From NCBI RefSeq assembly GCF_022879575.1, contig NZ_CP084260.1:1550001-1614000 (forward strand): DNA of 64,000 bases. The letters are read 5' to 3'. The position numbers and the translations under genes were made by a program. The DNA comes from Caballeronia sp. SL2Y3. Its GTDB lineage: Bacteria > Pseudomonadota > Gammaproteobacteria > Burkholderiales > Burkholderiaceae. Position 1 is the stretch's first letter, and every line of letters starts with the position of its first letter. The notes beneath the pieces were generated by a model. That model had not been told where the DNA came from. It did not search any database and worked only from the letters and a program-made list of their open reading frames with translations. This document shows, piece by piece, positions 53,755 through 62,208 of this stretch.

Positions 53755-54993
53755 TCACTTAGCGCCTCGGTCCGACAAAAAGCGCCGCAGGCGTTCGACG
53801 CCTTCGTCGAGGCGCGCCGGATCGCAGGCATAGCACCAGCGCACGAAGCCTTCGCCTTCCGCGCCGAATGCGCTGCCCGGCGCGAGCCCGAGTCCCGCCT
53901 CTTTCACCAGCGCCTTGCAGAGTTCCAGGCTCCGCTCGGCACCCGGCAGCGAGAAGAACAGGTACATCGCACCGTCGGGGGCGCGCACGTCGACGCCTTC
54001 GATACTCTGCAACGCGGTCACCAGATGATCGCGGCTCGCGCGCAGGTCCGCGACGAGCGACTGCGCAAACGACTCGCCCTGTTCCACCGCGACGATGCCC
54101 GCCTGCTGCACGAACGACGGCGCGCACGACGTGTTGTATTCGACGAGCTTGCCGAGATCGTCCATCAGGCGCGCGGGCGCGACCAGCCAGCCGAGCCGCC
54201 AGCCGGTCATGAGCCACGCCTTCGAGAACGAATTGACCGCGATCACGCGCTCGTCGCGATCCGCGAGATCGAGGAAAGACGGCGCCACGTTCGCGCCCGG
54301 ACCGTAATACAGTCGCTCGTAGACCTCGTCCGCCACGATCCAGATGCCGTGGCGTCGGCAGTGGTCGAGCACGATGCGCTGCTCGTCGCGCGTCATCGTC
54401 CAGCCGGTCGGGTTGTTCGGCGAGTTGATCATCAGCATGCGCGTGGACGGCGTGAGCGCGGCGAGCAGCCGGTCGAGGTCGAGCGTCCATCCGCGCTCGC
54501 CGTAAGTCAGCGAGACCGTTTCGACCGTCGCGCCGAGAATCTTCGGAATCTCGACGAGGTTCGGCCACAGCGGCGTTACCGCGACCACGCGGTCGCCCGC
54601 GCCCGCGACGAGTTGCGCCGCAAGCATCAGCGCGTTCACGCCCGCGCTGGTCACCGCGATGTGATCGGCGGGCGTCGCGCCGTGCAGCGCGCTGACGTAG
54701 CGGCCGAGCGCGTCGCGCAGCGGCGCGATGCCGAGATTGTGCGTGTAGAACGTCGCGCCGTCGGCGAGCGCGCGGCTCGCCGCATCGCGGATGAATTCGG
54801 GCGTGACCCGGTCCGATTCGCCGAACCAGAACGGCAGCACGTCCGGCACGCCGAATCCGGCGTTCGCGACTTCGCGAATCTGCGAGGGACGCAACGCCCG
54901 CACGGCGTCGCGCGCGTTTGGCGCGCCGCCCGTGTGCGTCTGCGCCGTCAAGCCGCTCAATTCAGCGATTACCGCGCCTTCCGATTCACTCAT
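53755..54993 (-). CDS. Pyridoxal-phosphate aminotransferase, class I/II
   Basis: A 412-residue fold-type I aminotransferase. It shows LPFWFGESDRVTPEFIRDAA near 50, the cofactor-contacting MINSPNNPTGWTMTRDE near 200, WIVADEVYERLYYGP, the Schiff-base lysine in VNSFSKAWLMTGWRLGW near 262, and C-terminal FVRWCYACDPARLDEGVERL. The pattern is of aspartate/aromatic-type enzymes; specificity is not clear. The LysR gene 59 bases upstream on the same strand may regulate it. Confidence 0.9.
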   Translation of the reverse strand: MSESEGAVIAELSGLTAQTHTGGAPNARDAVRALRPSQIREVANAGFGVPDVLPFWFGESDRVTPEFIRDAASRALADGATFYTHNLGIAPLRDALGRYVSALHGATPADHIAVTSAGVNALMLAAQLVAGAGDRVVAVTPLWPNLVEIPKILGATVETVSLTYGERGWTLDLDRLLAALTPSTRMLMINSPNNPTGWTMTRDEQRIVLDHCRRHGIWIVADEVYERLYYGPGANVAPSFLDLADRDERVIAVNSFSKAWLMTGWRLGWLVAPARLMDDLGKLVEYNTSCAPSFVQQAGIVAVEQGESFAQSLVADLRASRDHLVTALQSIEGVDVRAPDGAMYLFFSLPGAERSLELCKALVKEAGLGLAPGSAFGAEGEGFVRWCYACDPARLDEGVERLRRFLSDRGAK

Positions 54994-55052
54994 CGCCCGC
55001 TCCGTCGAAAAGGAAGAAGTCTAACGCGAGCGCGTTAAAAAGCGCGCGGCCT

Positions 55053-55964
55053 TCAGAGTTCTTCGGCGCGTCGCGGCAGCCCTGCGATCAGCGACCACAC
55101 CGACTGCGCCGCCGGCGACAGCGAGCGATCGCGCCGCCGCACCAGTTCCACCGTGCGTTCGGCGCGCGGCTCCAGCGGCAGCGCGACGAGCGACGAATCC
55201 GCCGGCAACGGCAGCGCGAGCCACGGCAGCACGCTCACGCCGACGCCCGCTTCCACCAGCCCGAACACGGTCGCCGAATGACCGAGCTCCTGCACCACCT
55301 GCGCTTCGACACCATGCTGCTGCATGACGGCATCGATGATCGGCCGGCTGCCCGATGCGTAGTCCAGCATGACGAGCCGCTCGCCCGCGAGGGCCTCCCA
55401 GGGCGCGGCGCGTTCGTGCGCGAGGGGATGATCGCGCCGCGCGACGAGGCAGAACGAATCGGTCATCACCGCTTCGCCGTGCAGATCGTCGGCTGCGAAC
55501 GGGCCGATCACGACGCCGAAATCCACTTCGCCCGACTTCACCTTGCGCAGCACGTCCGACTGGACGTCGTCCCGCAGGCTGAGCGTAACGAGCGGAAACT
55601 GCCGCGAGCACGACGCGATCACGCGCGGCATCAGCCGGCACGCGATCGTCGGGCTCGCCGCGACGATCACCCGGCCGCGACGCTGCTGCCCAAGATCGCG
55701 CGCTTCACGTAGCGCCTCGTCCAGATCGGCGAGCAGCCGCGACACGGTGCCGACGAGATCCACCCCGACATCGGTGAGCTGCACTTCGCGCGTGGTCCGG
55801 TCGATCAGCTTCAGTCCGATTTCGCTCTCCAGTTCGCGCACGGAGCGGCTCACCGCTGACTGCGTCAGGCCGATCTCGGCGCCGGCGCGGCTGAAGCTGC
55901 GCAGCCGCGACACTTCGATAAAAACGCGCAGTTGGCGCAACGTGACGTTCAGGGAGGCGTTCAT
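55053..55964 (-). CDS. LysR-family transcriptional regulator
   Basis: A 303-residue regulator with the N-terminal HTH (LRQLRVFIEVSRLRSFSRAGAEIGLTQSAVSRSVRELESEIGLKLIDRTTREVQLT) and a periplasmic-binding-like effector domain (residues 95-295). The GRVIVAASPTIACRLMPRVIASCSRQFPLVTLSL and LARRDHPLA segments recall the CynR/GbpR-type group. A perfect TATAAT lies on the minus strand at 56000-56005, about 36 bases before the start. Possibly cotranscribed with the aminotransferase. Confidence 0.92.
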   Translation of the reverse strand: MNASLNVTLRQLRVFIEVSRLRSFSRAGAEIGLTQSAVSRSVRELESEIGLKLIDRTTREVQLTDVGVDLVGTVSRLLADLDEALREARDLGQQRRGRVIVAASPTIACRLMPRVIASCSRQFPLVTLSLRDDVQSDVLRKVKSGEVDFGVVIGPFAADDLHGEAVMTDSFCLVARRDHPLAHERAAPWEALAGERLVMLDYASGSRPIIDAVMQQHGVEAQVVQELGHSATVFGLVEAGVGVSVLPWLALPLPADSSLVALPLEPRAERTVELVRRRDRSLSPAAQSVWSLIAGLPRRAEEL

Positions 55965-56353
55965 TCCGGGGATTCATGAAAAGCGTGATCTCATGCGGAA
56001 TTATAGTCGCTCGCGACCGTTTCGCTGCGGTGCAGCAAACCGTCCGAAACGCACGCCGGAAGGGCTTCCTGCACAGGATTGGTGATTGTCCCGATTTCTT
56101 AATCAATCGGATTCGGGTCTGATACGGGCCATGCTGGCATCGCGTCAGCCTACTGCCATGCGGGTTTCCCGGATTTCGCGACGTGCATGGCATGGTTCTC
56201 GCATTTCATTGCGCACAGAGGTCGAAGCACAGCGGACGTAACGGAAACTGGTTTGCCGCAGCCGCTTCGGCCTTCCCTGGATTCGTTCATCGGATTCGAC
56301 CAGAGTGCGCGGCGCGGGGCAGCGCACCGGGGTTAGCTTCGCTGAGGTGAGAT
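55965..56353. other. Divergent intergenic region, 389 bases
   Basis: Between the LysR gene and the second DUF4096 gene. It holds the minus-strand TATAAT (56000-56005) and an inverted repeat CCGATT-8-AATCGG at 56091-56110, with GATT-TCTT-AATC inside. No gene is supported. Confidence 0.5.
56091..56110. repeat. Inverted repeat in the lysR upstream region
   Basis: CCGATT (56091-56096) and AATCGG (56105-56110) around eight bases; A+T-rich centre. Candidate operator, about 90 bases upstream of the TATAAT. Confidence 0.5.
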
Positions 56354-56755
56354 ATGGTGCTGTTCGACGATTTGAGAGATAACGAGTGGGCGCTGGTTGA
56401 GGCGTTGTTCTGTTCCGAGCCCGCGCGCAGCGAGCGGCGCGGCCGGCCGCGCGTCGAAGCGCGATCGGTGGTCAACGCCGTGTTGTGGGTTTTGTCGACG
56501 GGCGAAGGCTGGTCGAAGCTGCCGGGCCGTTATCCCTCGCCTCCGACCTGCCGCCGGCGCTTCGACGAATGGCAAGCCGACGGCACGCTCGCGGAAATCG
56601 TAAAGCGTCTGTCGAGCAACGGCCGCGAGGTGTCGCTGCGCGGGCGTATCGGTTCGAGCGCGGTGAAGCCGCCGGCTCCGCCGAGCCGCGATCGGCTGCG
56701 CGGCGCGTTCTGGACCAATCCCGAATCGTGGCGCGCGCCGGCCAAGATGGCCTAA
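56354..56755 (+). CDS. Stand-alone DUF4096 protein (IS5-type transposase N-domain only), second copy
   Basis: A 133-residue protein paralogous to the one at 28531: a gap-free alignment by eye over the first 88 residues gives about 38 identities, including DNEW, RSERRGRP, VLWV, WSKLP, YPSPPTCRRRF and GTL. The DDE domain is missing. A different basic tail follows (LRGRIGSSAVKPPAPPSRDRLRGAF). A clear GAGGTGAG ribosome site precedes the ATG. No flanking inverted repeats are seen. Possibly a domesticated DNA-binding protein. Confidence 0.75.
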   Translation: MVLFDDLRDNEWALVEALFCSEPARSERRGRPRVEARSVVNAVLWVLSTGEGWSKLPGRYPSPPTCRRRFDEWQADGTLAEIVKRLSSNGREVSLRGRIGSSAVKPPAPPSRDRLRGAFWTNPESWRAPAKMA

Positions 56756-56939
56756 GCGCTCTGCACGACACGTCGAAGCCGGTTCTGCCGGCTTCGATTG
56801 TTTTCGGGCGTTGCTTTGCCGACCTCGCGCGGTTCGTTGCGCGATACAACTCTTTACGATTGCTTACAGCGCCGCGACGAATCGAGGCTTAGCGTGACGA
56901 GTGACCCAACAGGTCCGATCAGGGCTTCAGGACACTCTC

Positions 56940-57191
56940 ATGAAGGTTTCGACACTGCTCGTGCGTGGCGTCTTGGCGGGGCTCGCCGACGTGGCGTTCG
57001 TTGCTCACGCGCAGCCGCCTGCATCCGATCTGCACCTCTCGGCGAAGACGGCGGCGCCTGCGTCGCCTGACGCCGCGCGCGCTCGCGCCGCCACGCCGCC
57101 CGCGCCGCGCGGCGATTTACGCGGTGACATTGCGAGCAACGTACGCGCTCGGCCGGACAACGACCGCGACGAGCGCTCGCCGCATCACTGA
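56940..57191 (+). CDS. Small probable exported protein, 83 residues
   Basis: It starts MKVSTLLVRGVLAGLADVAFVAHAQP, a plausible signal peptide cut after AHA. The mature 60 residues are Ala/Arg/Pro/Asp-rich with no known fold. No strong ribosome site is seen. Small exported proteins of this kind are common in Burkholderia but poorly conserved, so it could be a chance frame. Confidence 0.45.
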   Translation: MKVSTLLVRGVLAGLADVAFVAHAQPPASDLHLSAKTAAPASPDAARARAATPPAPRGDLRGDIASNVRARPDNDRDERSPHH

Positions 57192-57291
57192 ATCTTCGGG
57201 CGACGAGTCTCGATTCGCGCGGAACCCGGCGAGTCGGCCGCAGTCACACCCAATGCCATGAGCACAGCATGGCAACAGTGGAATCCGGTCT

Positions 57292-57320
57292 GCCCGTGTC
57301 CTCGGACACGGGCTTTTTTT
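57292..57320 (+). terminator. Intrinsic terminator
   Basis: GCCCGTGTC (57292-57300) pairs with GACACGGGC (57305-57313), then seven T residues. It is about 100 bases past the 83-residue frame, supporting a plus-strand transcript there. Confidence 0.92.
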
Positions 57321-57359
57321 CGGCCGGACTTCGCACGCTCTCGCGCTAGGCGCGTCGCC

Positions 57360-57671
57360 TCAAAATCTGACTTCGAGCACCGCTTCGTGGCCACCGAAGA
57401 TGTACGGTTCGGTGCGCCGCAAATCCCAGTCGATGGAACGCTCATCGCGCGAGAGCCGCGTGAATTCCTGTTTCCCGCGTTCGGTGACGACGGCGATATC
57501 CACGGGTGCATGAAATCCCGGCGCCGGCGCGACGGTGCGTTGCCGCGCGAGCTCGAGCAGCCCGAGGGCGCGAAGGTGGTCGAAACCCTTGGGGCGTTTC
57601 GCCCACGGAACTTGACGATACTGCGCCCGGCGAAGTGCTTCGAGTACCGCTTCGTTGGAATACGTGGTCAT
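57360..57671 (-). CDS. Hypothetical protein, 103 residues
   Basis: Small protein MTTYSNEAVLEALRRAQYRQVPWAKRP with later VTERGKQEFTRLSRDE, reminiscent of a winged-helix wing. It has an AGGAAG ribosome site nine bases upstream. No signal peptide or membrane segment. Family not recognised. Confidence 0.65.
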   Translation of the reverse strand: MTTYSNEAVLEALRRAQYRQVPWAKRPKGFDHLRALGLLELARQRTVAPAPGFHAPVDIAVVTERGKQEFTRLSRDERSIDWDLRRTEPYIFGGHEAVLEVRF

Positions 57672-57951
57672 CTCGTTTTTTCTTCCTGTGCAGCCATGAC
57701 GACGCTCGTGACGGTCGCAAGACGGTCCGCGACGTCGACTAAACGCGGCGCGCCGAATCTCACGCGAGCGAACGATTTAAGCGTTCGCTGCCTGAATGTT
57801 TGGCCGCCGCTTGCGCTAGGTGCTGCTTTCTATTAAAAGCCCCCGTTGAGAGCGCGCTGATCACGCGCTTTCCTGCGACAACCGCCGATGCGCTCTGACC
57901 ACGCGATGACGGAGCAAATTGCCCTGAAACCAATACGTTACTCCAATTAAA

Positions 57952-58668
57952 TTGGTTCTATTTACTTTATTGCTGCTTTTTTTTGCACTGTTCGCGTTTT
58001 GCAAGCGCCTTCGTGCGGCGATTGTCATCGTCACCCTTCTCCTGGCCTGGGGGCTCGGTAGCGGTTGGCTGACAAGGCCGCTCCTCCGGATCGCGCAGCA
58101 CAGCTACGCAGAGACCATACCGCCCTCGTTCGCGCCGAGAACCACCATCGTCCTGATGGGCGGGGGCACGGACCGGCGTCACGGCCAACTGGTCCCGAAA
58201 AGCGATTCGATGCCGCGCATCGCCGCGGCGGCGCGGGTGTATCGGCAATGCCGTGCCACCGGCGCTTCATGCCGCGTGATTTTGAGCGGCGGCGATCCCC
58301 AGCATCACGGACAGGCCGAAGCCGACAACTACGCGCCGTATGTCGTGGCGCAGGGCGTCGCACCGGCCGATCTCACGCGCGAGAACAAAAGCCTCAACAC
58401 GTACCAGAACGCGCAGAACGTAGCCGCTATCTTAGGCAACGCCCATGACACTGCCTTGATCGTCATCACATCCGCGTATCACATGCGACGTTCGGTCCTG
58501 GCGTTCGAAGCGTTCGGCTACGAGCCGCAGCCCTACGTCTCGGACGTGCGTGAGAATCGGCTGACGTTGTTGCCGCGATACAGAAGCCTGGAGAACAGCG
58601 AACTCGCGCTGCACGAACTGGTCGGGCTCGCGCGTTTTCACGTCTGGCGCTGGCTGCATCTGTACTGA
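57952..58668 (+). CDS. YdcF/ElyC-type DUF218 membrane protein
   Basis: A 238-residue protein with two N-terminal membrane helices (residues 1-45) and a DUF218 domain: TTIVLMGGGTDRR near 65, SRIAAAARVYRQ-like segment, SGGDPQHHGQAEADNYAPYVVAQGV near 112, and ENKSLNTYQNAQNV, ITSAYHMRRSVLAFEAFG. Family members act in envelope or undecaprenyl-linked metabolism or are uncharacterised. The start is TTG at 57952, with an ATT two codons earlier, because an in-frame stop lies just upstream; the N-terminal region is A+T-rich. Confidence 0.82.
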   Translation: MVLFTLLLLFFALFAFCKRLRAAIVIVTLLLAWGLGSGWLTRPLLRIAQHSYAETIPPSFAPRTTIVLMGGGTDRRHGQLVPKSDSMPRIAAAARVYRQCRATGASCRVILSGGDPQHHGQAEADNYAPYVVAQGVAPADLTRENKSLNTYQNAQNVAAILGNAHDTALIVITSAYHMRRSVLAFEAFGYEPQPYVSDVRENRLTLLPRYRSLENSELALHELVGLARFHVWRWLHLY

Positions 58669-58953
58669 GGCACGGAATCGGCGTATATCAAAATAATCAG
58701 GACTAGAAAGTACCTGTGCGCGCCGGTATGATTCCGCTCCGGCTGCATGGCCGGGCCGGTATCGTCGTCCGACACACCGCTGACCTGATCTCGGCCTATG
58801 ATGGACGCAGTCAGGCGTGGGCTCGTTCCCGTACGCATCCCGTCACGGATGCGCGCCAACGCCAGGCGGGAGCGATTTTTGCTCTGATGTATGTGTCTTT
58901 CCAACCGGATCGGACAGGCGATTCCCGGGTTCAACTGCTACTAGGAGGTAACA

Positions 58954-59202
58954 ATGAAGAAAGTGTCCCTGGCTGTTCTGTTGTCCCTGAGCGCGGTCGC
59001 ATCGGCGTACGCGCAGAGCGAACAAGGCGTGACGATGAGCACCGATCCCGCACGGATCGCGGACATCGAATCGCGCGCGCAGAATCTGCAATCGCAGCAA
59101 TCCAGCATGCAAAACATGCAGATGGATCAATCGAGCTCGACGCACAAGTCGGGTCATCACAAGAAGTCGCACGGCAAGTCGATGCACCATTCGGCCGAGT
59201 AA
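58954..59202 (+). CDS. Small secreted His/Lys/Ser-rich protein
   Basis: An 82-residue protein with an excellent ribosome site (AGGAGG) and a clear signal peptide (MKKVSLAVLLSLSAVASAYA-Q, residues 1-20). The middle is Gln/Ser/Met-rich (QSQQSSMQNMQMDQSSS), and the C-terminus is HKSGHHKKSHGKSMHHSAE, with seven histidines, suggestive of metal binding. No family is recognised; it could act in copper, nickel or zinc stress. Confidence 0.8.
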   Translation: MKKVSLAVLLSLSAVASAYAQSEQGVTMSTDPARIADIESRAQNLQSQQSSMQNMQMDQSSSTHKSGHHKKSHGKSMHHSAE

Positions 59203-59292
59203 GGCCCTCGGTCGCCGGCCTGCTTTTCGGCGGGTCGCGCCGCGCCGTCATCGCAGTGCATGATCGCGATGACGGCGAAATGCGTTATGGGC

Positions 59293-59712
59293 TCAACCGC
59301 GCGCTGCGCGATGCGCCACCCAATCGCCGCCCTCGATGCGCGGCAAGCCCTGCACCGCACTCGCCGCTACCGGATAGACGAGGCAATCGACATGCGTAGC
59401 CTCGCCGTCCAGTTCGACGTCCACATGCAGCCGGTGCGCACGAAAGAGTCCCTCGACGCCCGGATACACTTCCTCGATCTCGTCCAGCACGGCGACGAGC
59501 GCATCGTCGATGCGATAAATATCCCCTTTGACCGGTGCGCCGCTCTCCTCGTCAAGGACGAGGCCGGGATACGAGCCGAAATCGAAAAGTCGTCCACGCA
59601 CATGCGCCGTGCCTATCCATTGCGGCGCCGCAATTCCGCTGCGCTCAGCCGCGCGATTGATGTCGTTGATCTCGCCCGCGCGCAGCGTGCCGTACACGAA
59701 AACATATTGCAT
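59293..59712 (-). CDS. Gamma-glutamylcyclotransferase-fold protein (YtfP/AIG2-like)
   Basis: A 139-residue protein with the GGCT signature MQYVFVYGTLRAGEINDINRA, the pocket segment GRLFDFGSYPGLVLDEESGAPVKGDIYRIDD, and the catalytic Glu in ALVAVLDEIEEVYPG near residue 80. Members cyclise gamma-glutamyl amines or have unknown substrates. It is divergent from the AraC gene by 116 bases. Confidence 0.88.
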   Translation of the reverse strand: MQYVFVYGTLRAGEINDINRAAERSGIAAPQWIGTAHVRGRLFDFGSYPGLVLDEESGAPVKGDIYRIDDALVAVLDEIEEVYPGVEGLFRAHRLHVDVELDGEATHVDCLVYPVAASAVQGLPRIEGGDWVAHRAARG

Positions 59713-59828
59713 CGAAGGAACCGCTCCGTTCGCTAGTCGCCGAGACGCGCATTATCGCCGCCCAATAAAGCGCGGACGGACTGTAAGATCGGCGGATCGC
59801 GGCCAGGTCGGCCGCCCGACGAGCCGCC

Positions 59829-60671
59829 ATGCCCACGTTCGCCGATCCGCGCCCGCCTTTCGAGCAGGTCGAACACCTCGACATTCCCGTCGAGCACTCG
59901 CCGACGCTCGTCCATCCGATCCGCGTTCGCTCGCGCCCGGTGCCTTATGGCGTGCGGATCGCGCTGCATACGCATCCGTGGGCGCAAGTCGCCTACACGT
60001 CGCGGGGCGTGCTGCGCGTGGCAACCGCCGATTCGACGTGGATGGTGCCGCCCTCGCGCGCCATCTGGGTGCCGCCGAACGTCACGCACGAAGTGTTGAT
60101 CGTGGAAGATGCGTATCTGCGCACGCTCTACGTCGACGCGAGCGTCGTGCCGGCCGGGCTCGGCGCGTGCCGCGTGGTGGAAGTGTCGCCCTTGTTGCGC
60201 GAGGTGATCGCGGCGCTGGACGAAGCGTCCATCACGCGTGAACGCGAGCGCCTGCTCGGCACGCTCGCACTGGACGAGATCATCCGCTCGCAGCCGCTGC
60301 CGCTCTCCGTGCCGATGCCGAACGAGAAGCGCCTGCGCGCGCTGTGCGACGCGGTGCTCGCGGACCCTTCGCACTCCGATCTCGAACGCTGGTCGTCGGA
60401 AGCCGGCGCGAGCACGCGCACCATCGCACGCCTGTTCAGACGCGAACTCGGCGTCAGCTTTTCGCAGTGGCGGCAGCAGGCGGTGCTGGCACGCGCCATT
60501 CCTTTGCTGAGTCAGGGCCGGCCGCTTTCACAGGTCGCGCGTGAGTTGGGGTATCAGAGCCAGAGCGCATTTTCGGCGATGTTTCGCCGTGCCTTCGGCG
60601 AGAGTCCACGCGCGTTCTTCGCCCGCGACGCCAGCGACGAGCGCGATCAGAACGACACGCACGGCGTCTGA
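59829..60671 (+). CDS. AraC-family transcriptional regulator with cupin domain
   Basis: A 280-residue regulator. The N-terminal cupin (residues 35-130: IALHTHPWAQVAYTSRGVLRV, IWVPPNVTHEV) has metal-type His residues; the C-terminal AraC HTH pair is at 190-270 (ERWSSEAGASTRTIARLFRRELGVSFSQWRQQAVLARAI; SQVARELGYQSQSAFSAMFRRAFGESPRAFF). The layout is that of NimR-like regulators, which often control an adjacent MFS exporter; none is adjacent here. Confidence 0.91.
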   Translation: MPTFADPRPPFEQVEHLDIPVEHSPTLVHPIRVRSRPVPYGVRIALHTHPWAQVAYTSRGVLRVATADSTWMVPPSRAIWVPPNVTHEVLIVEDAYLRTLYVDASVVPAGLGACRVVEVSPLLREVIAALDEASITRERERLLGTLALDEIIRSQPLPLSVPMPNEKRLRALCDAVLADPSHSDLERWSSEAGASTRTIARLFRRELGVSFSQWRQQAVLARAIPLLSQGRPLSQVARELGYQSQSAFSAMFRRAFGESPRAFFARDASDERDQNDTHGV

Positions 60672-60689
60672 TGCCGCCCCTGCGTCGGC

Positions 60690-61163
60690 TCAGACTCGCC
60701 GGACCATATGTCGAATGGCGCCGAGCTGGGCCAGCCTGGGTCCGGCAGGACGATATCCGAGCCGCATATAAAGGCGCGCGGCCGGGTTGTCGACGAAAAC
60801 GCGCAGTTGGCATTCCGCCAGCCCGCGGGCCCGCGCCCAGCGATGCGCCGTGTTCAACAGGAACGTGCCCGCGCCGCGTCCCCGGTAGCCCGGCGCAATC
60901 TGGACGTCGCGAATATGCAGGGAGTTGTTTTCTTCGGTCACGCGCATGACGCCGACGGGCACGCCGTCTGCCTGAAGGATGAAGTTCTCCGACTCGCGCC
61001 AGCTGGAAAGAAACAGGTCGCCGCGCCAGACAAGATTGTGACGCCGGTAATAACCGACCATGTTGTCGTGCGTGAGGGCCTCGGCGAAGGCGAAGTCGGC
61101 CATCGTCGCCTGGCGGAGTTGGTAGAGCGAGAGGTCTTCGGTCGGGTCGAGCATCGCACGCAT
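60690..61163 (-). CDS. GNAT family N-acetyltransferase
   Basis: A 157-residue acetyltransferase. Acetyl-CoA-binding motif A is IAPGYRGRGAGTFLLNTAHRWARARG near residue 98, and FVDNPAARLYMRLGYRPAGP follows, typical of RimI-like enzymes. The start is set at MRAMLDPTEDLSLYQLRQAT; an earlier Met 17 codons upstream or one 3 codons downstream are possible. It converges on the AraC gene. Substrate unknown. Confidence 0.88.
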   Translation of the reverse strand: MRAMLDPTEDLSLYQLRQATMADFAFAEALTHDNMVGYYRRHNLVWRGDLFLSSWRESENFILQADGVPVGVMRVTEENNSLHIRDVQIAPGYRGRGAGTFLLNTAHRWARARGLAECQLRVFVDNPAARLYMRLGYRPAGPRLAQLGAIRHMVRRV

Positions 61164-61270
61164 GCAGGCACGGGACAGTGCCTCCACACTAAGACAGCGC
61201 GCGCTTGCTGGCAATGGAAAATGCGATTCCGGTGAGAAGGGCGAATCCGAAGAAGCGAAAAAAAGGGCAA

Positions 61271-61300
61271 AAAAAATCCAGCCCGAAGGCTGGATTTTTT
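61271..61300 (-). terminator. Intrinsic terminator of the tRNA cluster
   Basis: AAAAAATCCAGCC pairs with GGCTGGATTTTTT around CGAA, giving T-runs on both strands. On the minus strand it is 11 bases past the last tRNA-Asp. Confidence 0.93.
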
Positions 61301-61310
61301 CACAACAAGC

Positions 61311-61387
61311 TGGCGGAGCGGACGGGACTCGAACCCGCGACCCCCGGCGTGACAGGCCGGTATTCTAACCAACTGAACTACCGCTCC
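61311..61387 (-). tRNA. tRNA-Asp (GTC), distal copy
   Basis: A 77-base gene including CCA. Acceptor GGAGCGG, anticodon loop CTGTCAC with GTC, and T arm GGTTCGAGTCC are seen on the minus strand. Confidence 0.97.
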
Positions 61388-61461
61388 AACTTTTTCATCG
61401 TTTCTCGAAGATCAACCTTCGAAAAATGTGCAGCGCTTGGTACTAGCAGCCGCCGATCTTC

Positions 61462-61537
61462 TGGCGTCCCCTAGGGGATTCGAACCCCTGTACTCACCGT
61501 GAAAGGGTGATGTCCTAGGCCTCTAGACGAAGGGGAC
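61462..61537 (-). tRNA. tRNA-Glu (TTC), distal copy
   Basis: A 76-base gene including CCA. Acceptor GTCCCCT pairs with AGGGGAC, and the anticodon loop is CTTTCAC with TTC. Confidence 0.97.
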
Positions 61538-61563
61538 AACAAACTTCTTGCAATCCTGCGGCG

Positions 61564-61587
61564 AAAAAAAACCGGCTGATCAGCCGG
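61564..61587 (-). terminator. Terminator inside the tRNA cluster
   Basis: On the minus strand CCGGCT-GATC-AGCCGG is followed by eight T residues. It stands between the proximal tRNA-Asp and the distal tRNA-Glu, so the two Glu-Asp units are partly insulated. Confidence 0.85.
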
Positions 61588-61610
61588 AGTATTTCCTGCT
61601 CGCAAAACGT

Positions 61611-61687
61611 TGGCGGAGCGGACGGGGCTCGAACCCGCGACCCCCGGCGTGACAGGCCGGTATTCTAACCAACTGAACTACCGCTCC
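61611..61687 (-). tRNA. tRNA-Asp (GTC), proximal copy
   Basis: A 77-base gene nearly identical to the one at 61311 (one T-arm base differs, GGTTCGAGCCC), with CCA encoded. Confidence 0.97.
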
Positions 61688-61763
61688 AGCTCTTTCCTTG
61701 CTCCACGAGGCTCTAGTCACCTCATGAAACCGACAGCGCATTTTCTAGCAGCCGCCTCAAATC

Positions 61764-61839
61764 TGGCGTCCCCTAGGGGATTCGAACCCCTGTACTCACC
61801 GTGAAAGGGTGATGTCCTAGGCCTCTAGACGAAGGGGAC
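61764..61839 (-). tRNA. tRNA-Glu (TTC), proximal copy
   Basis: A 76-base gene identical in visible sequence to the one at 61462, with CCA encoded and anticodon TTC. Confidence 0.97.
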
Positions 61840-61994
61840 AGAAACTTGTGATTCTGTCTTTACCGCTTGCTTCGCTAATTAACTGCTGCAAATCAGCGAA
61901 GACCGAGATTCTAAACAACTTCGCGTTACTTGTGAAGTATTTTTTGCGACTTCCGAAACCCGGAGAACAACTTCGCAATCACTTCATCTGTTCT

Positions 61995-62070
<76 letters not shown>

Positions 62071-62165
62071 TTGCAGAACAGAAACGAGATTCTATAGGCC
62101 GTTTTTGAAGTTGTAAATACCTTCTGGCGATAGAACCGACAATTTTTTCACTTATCACTTCGCGA

Positions 62166-62202
62166 ACGCGCGCAAGGGCTTCCTCGGCCTCCTTGCGCGC
62201 GT
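62166..62202 (-). terminator. Hairpin downstream of gltX
   Basis: ACGCGCGCAAGG (62166-62177) pairs with CCTTGCGCGCGT (62191-62202), 7 bases past the gltX stop. There is no T-tract, so it may stabilise or process the transcript and not fully stop it. Confidence 0.55.
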
Positions 62203-62208
62203 CTGCGC

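Noticed and set aside
53450..53833. 127-codon plus-strand frame between scpB and the aminotransferase
   Set aside because: It runs into the aminotransferase gene antisense and has no ribosome site or family pattern.
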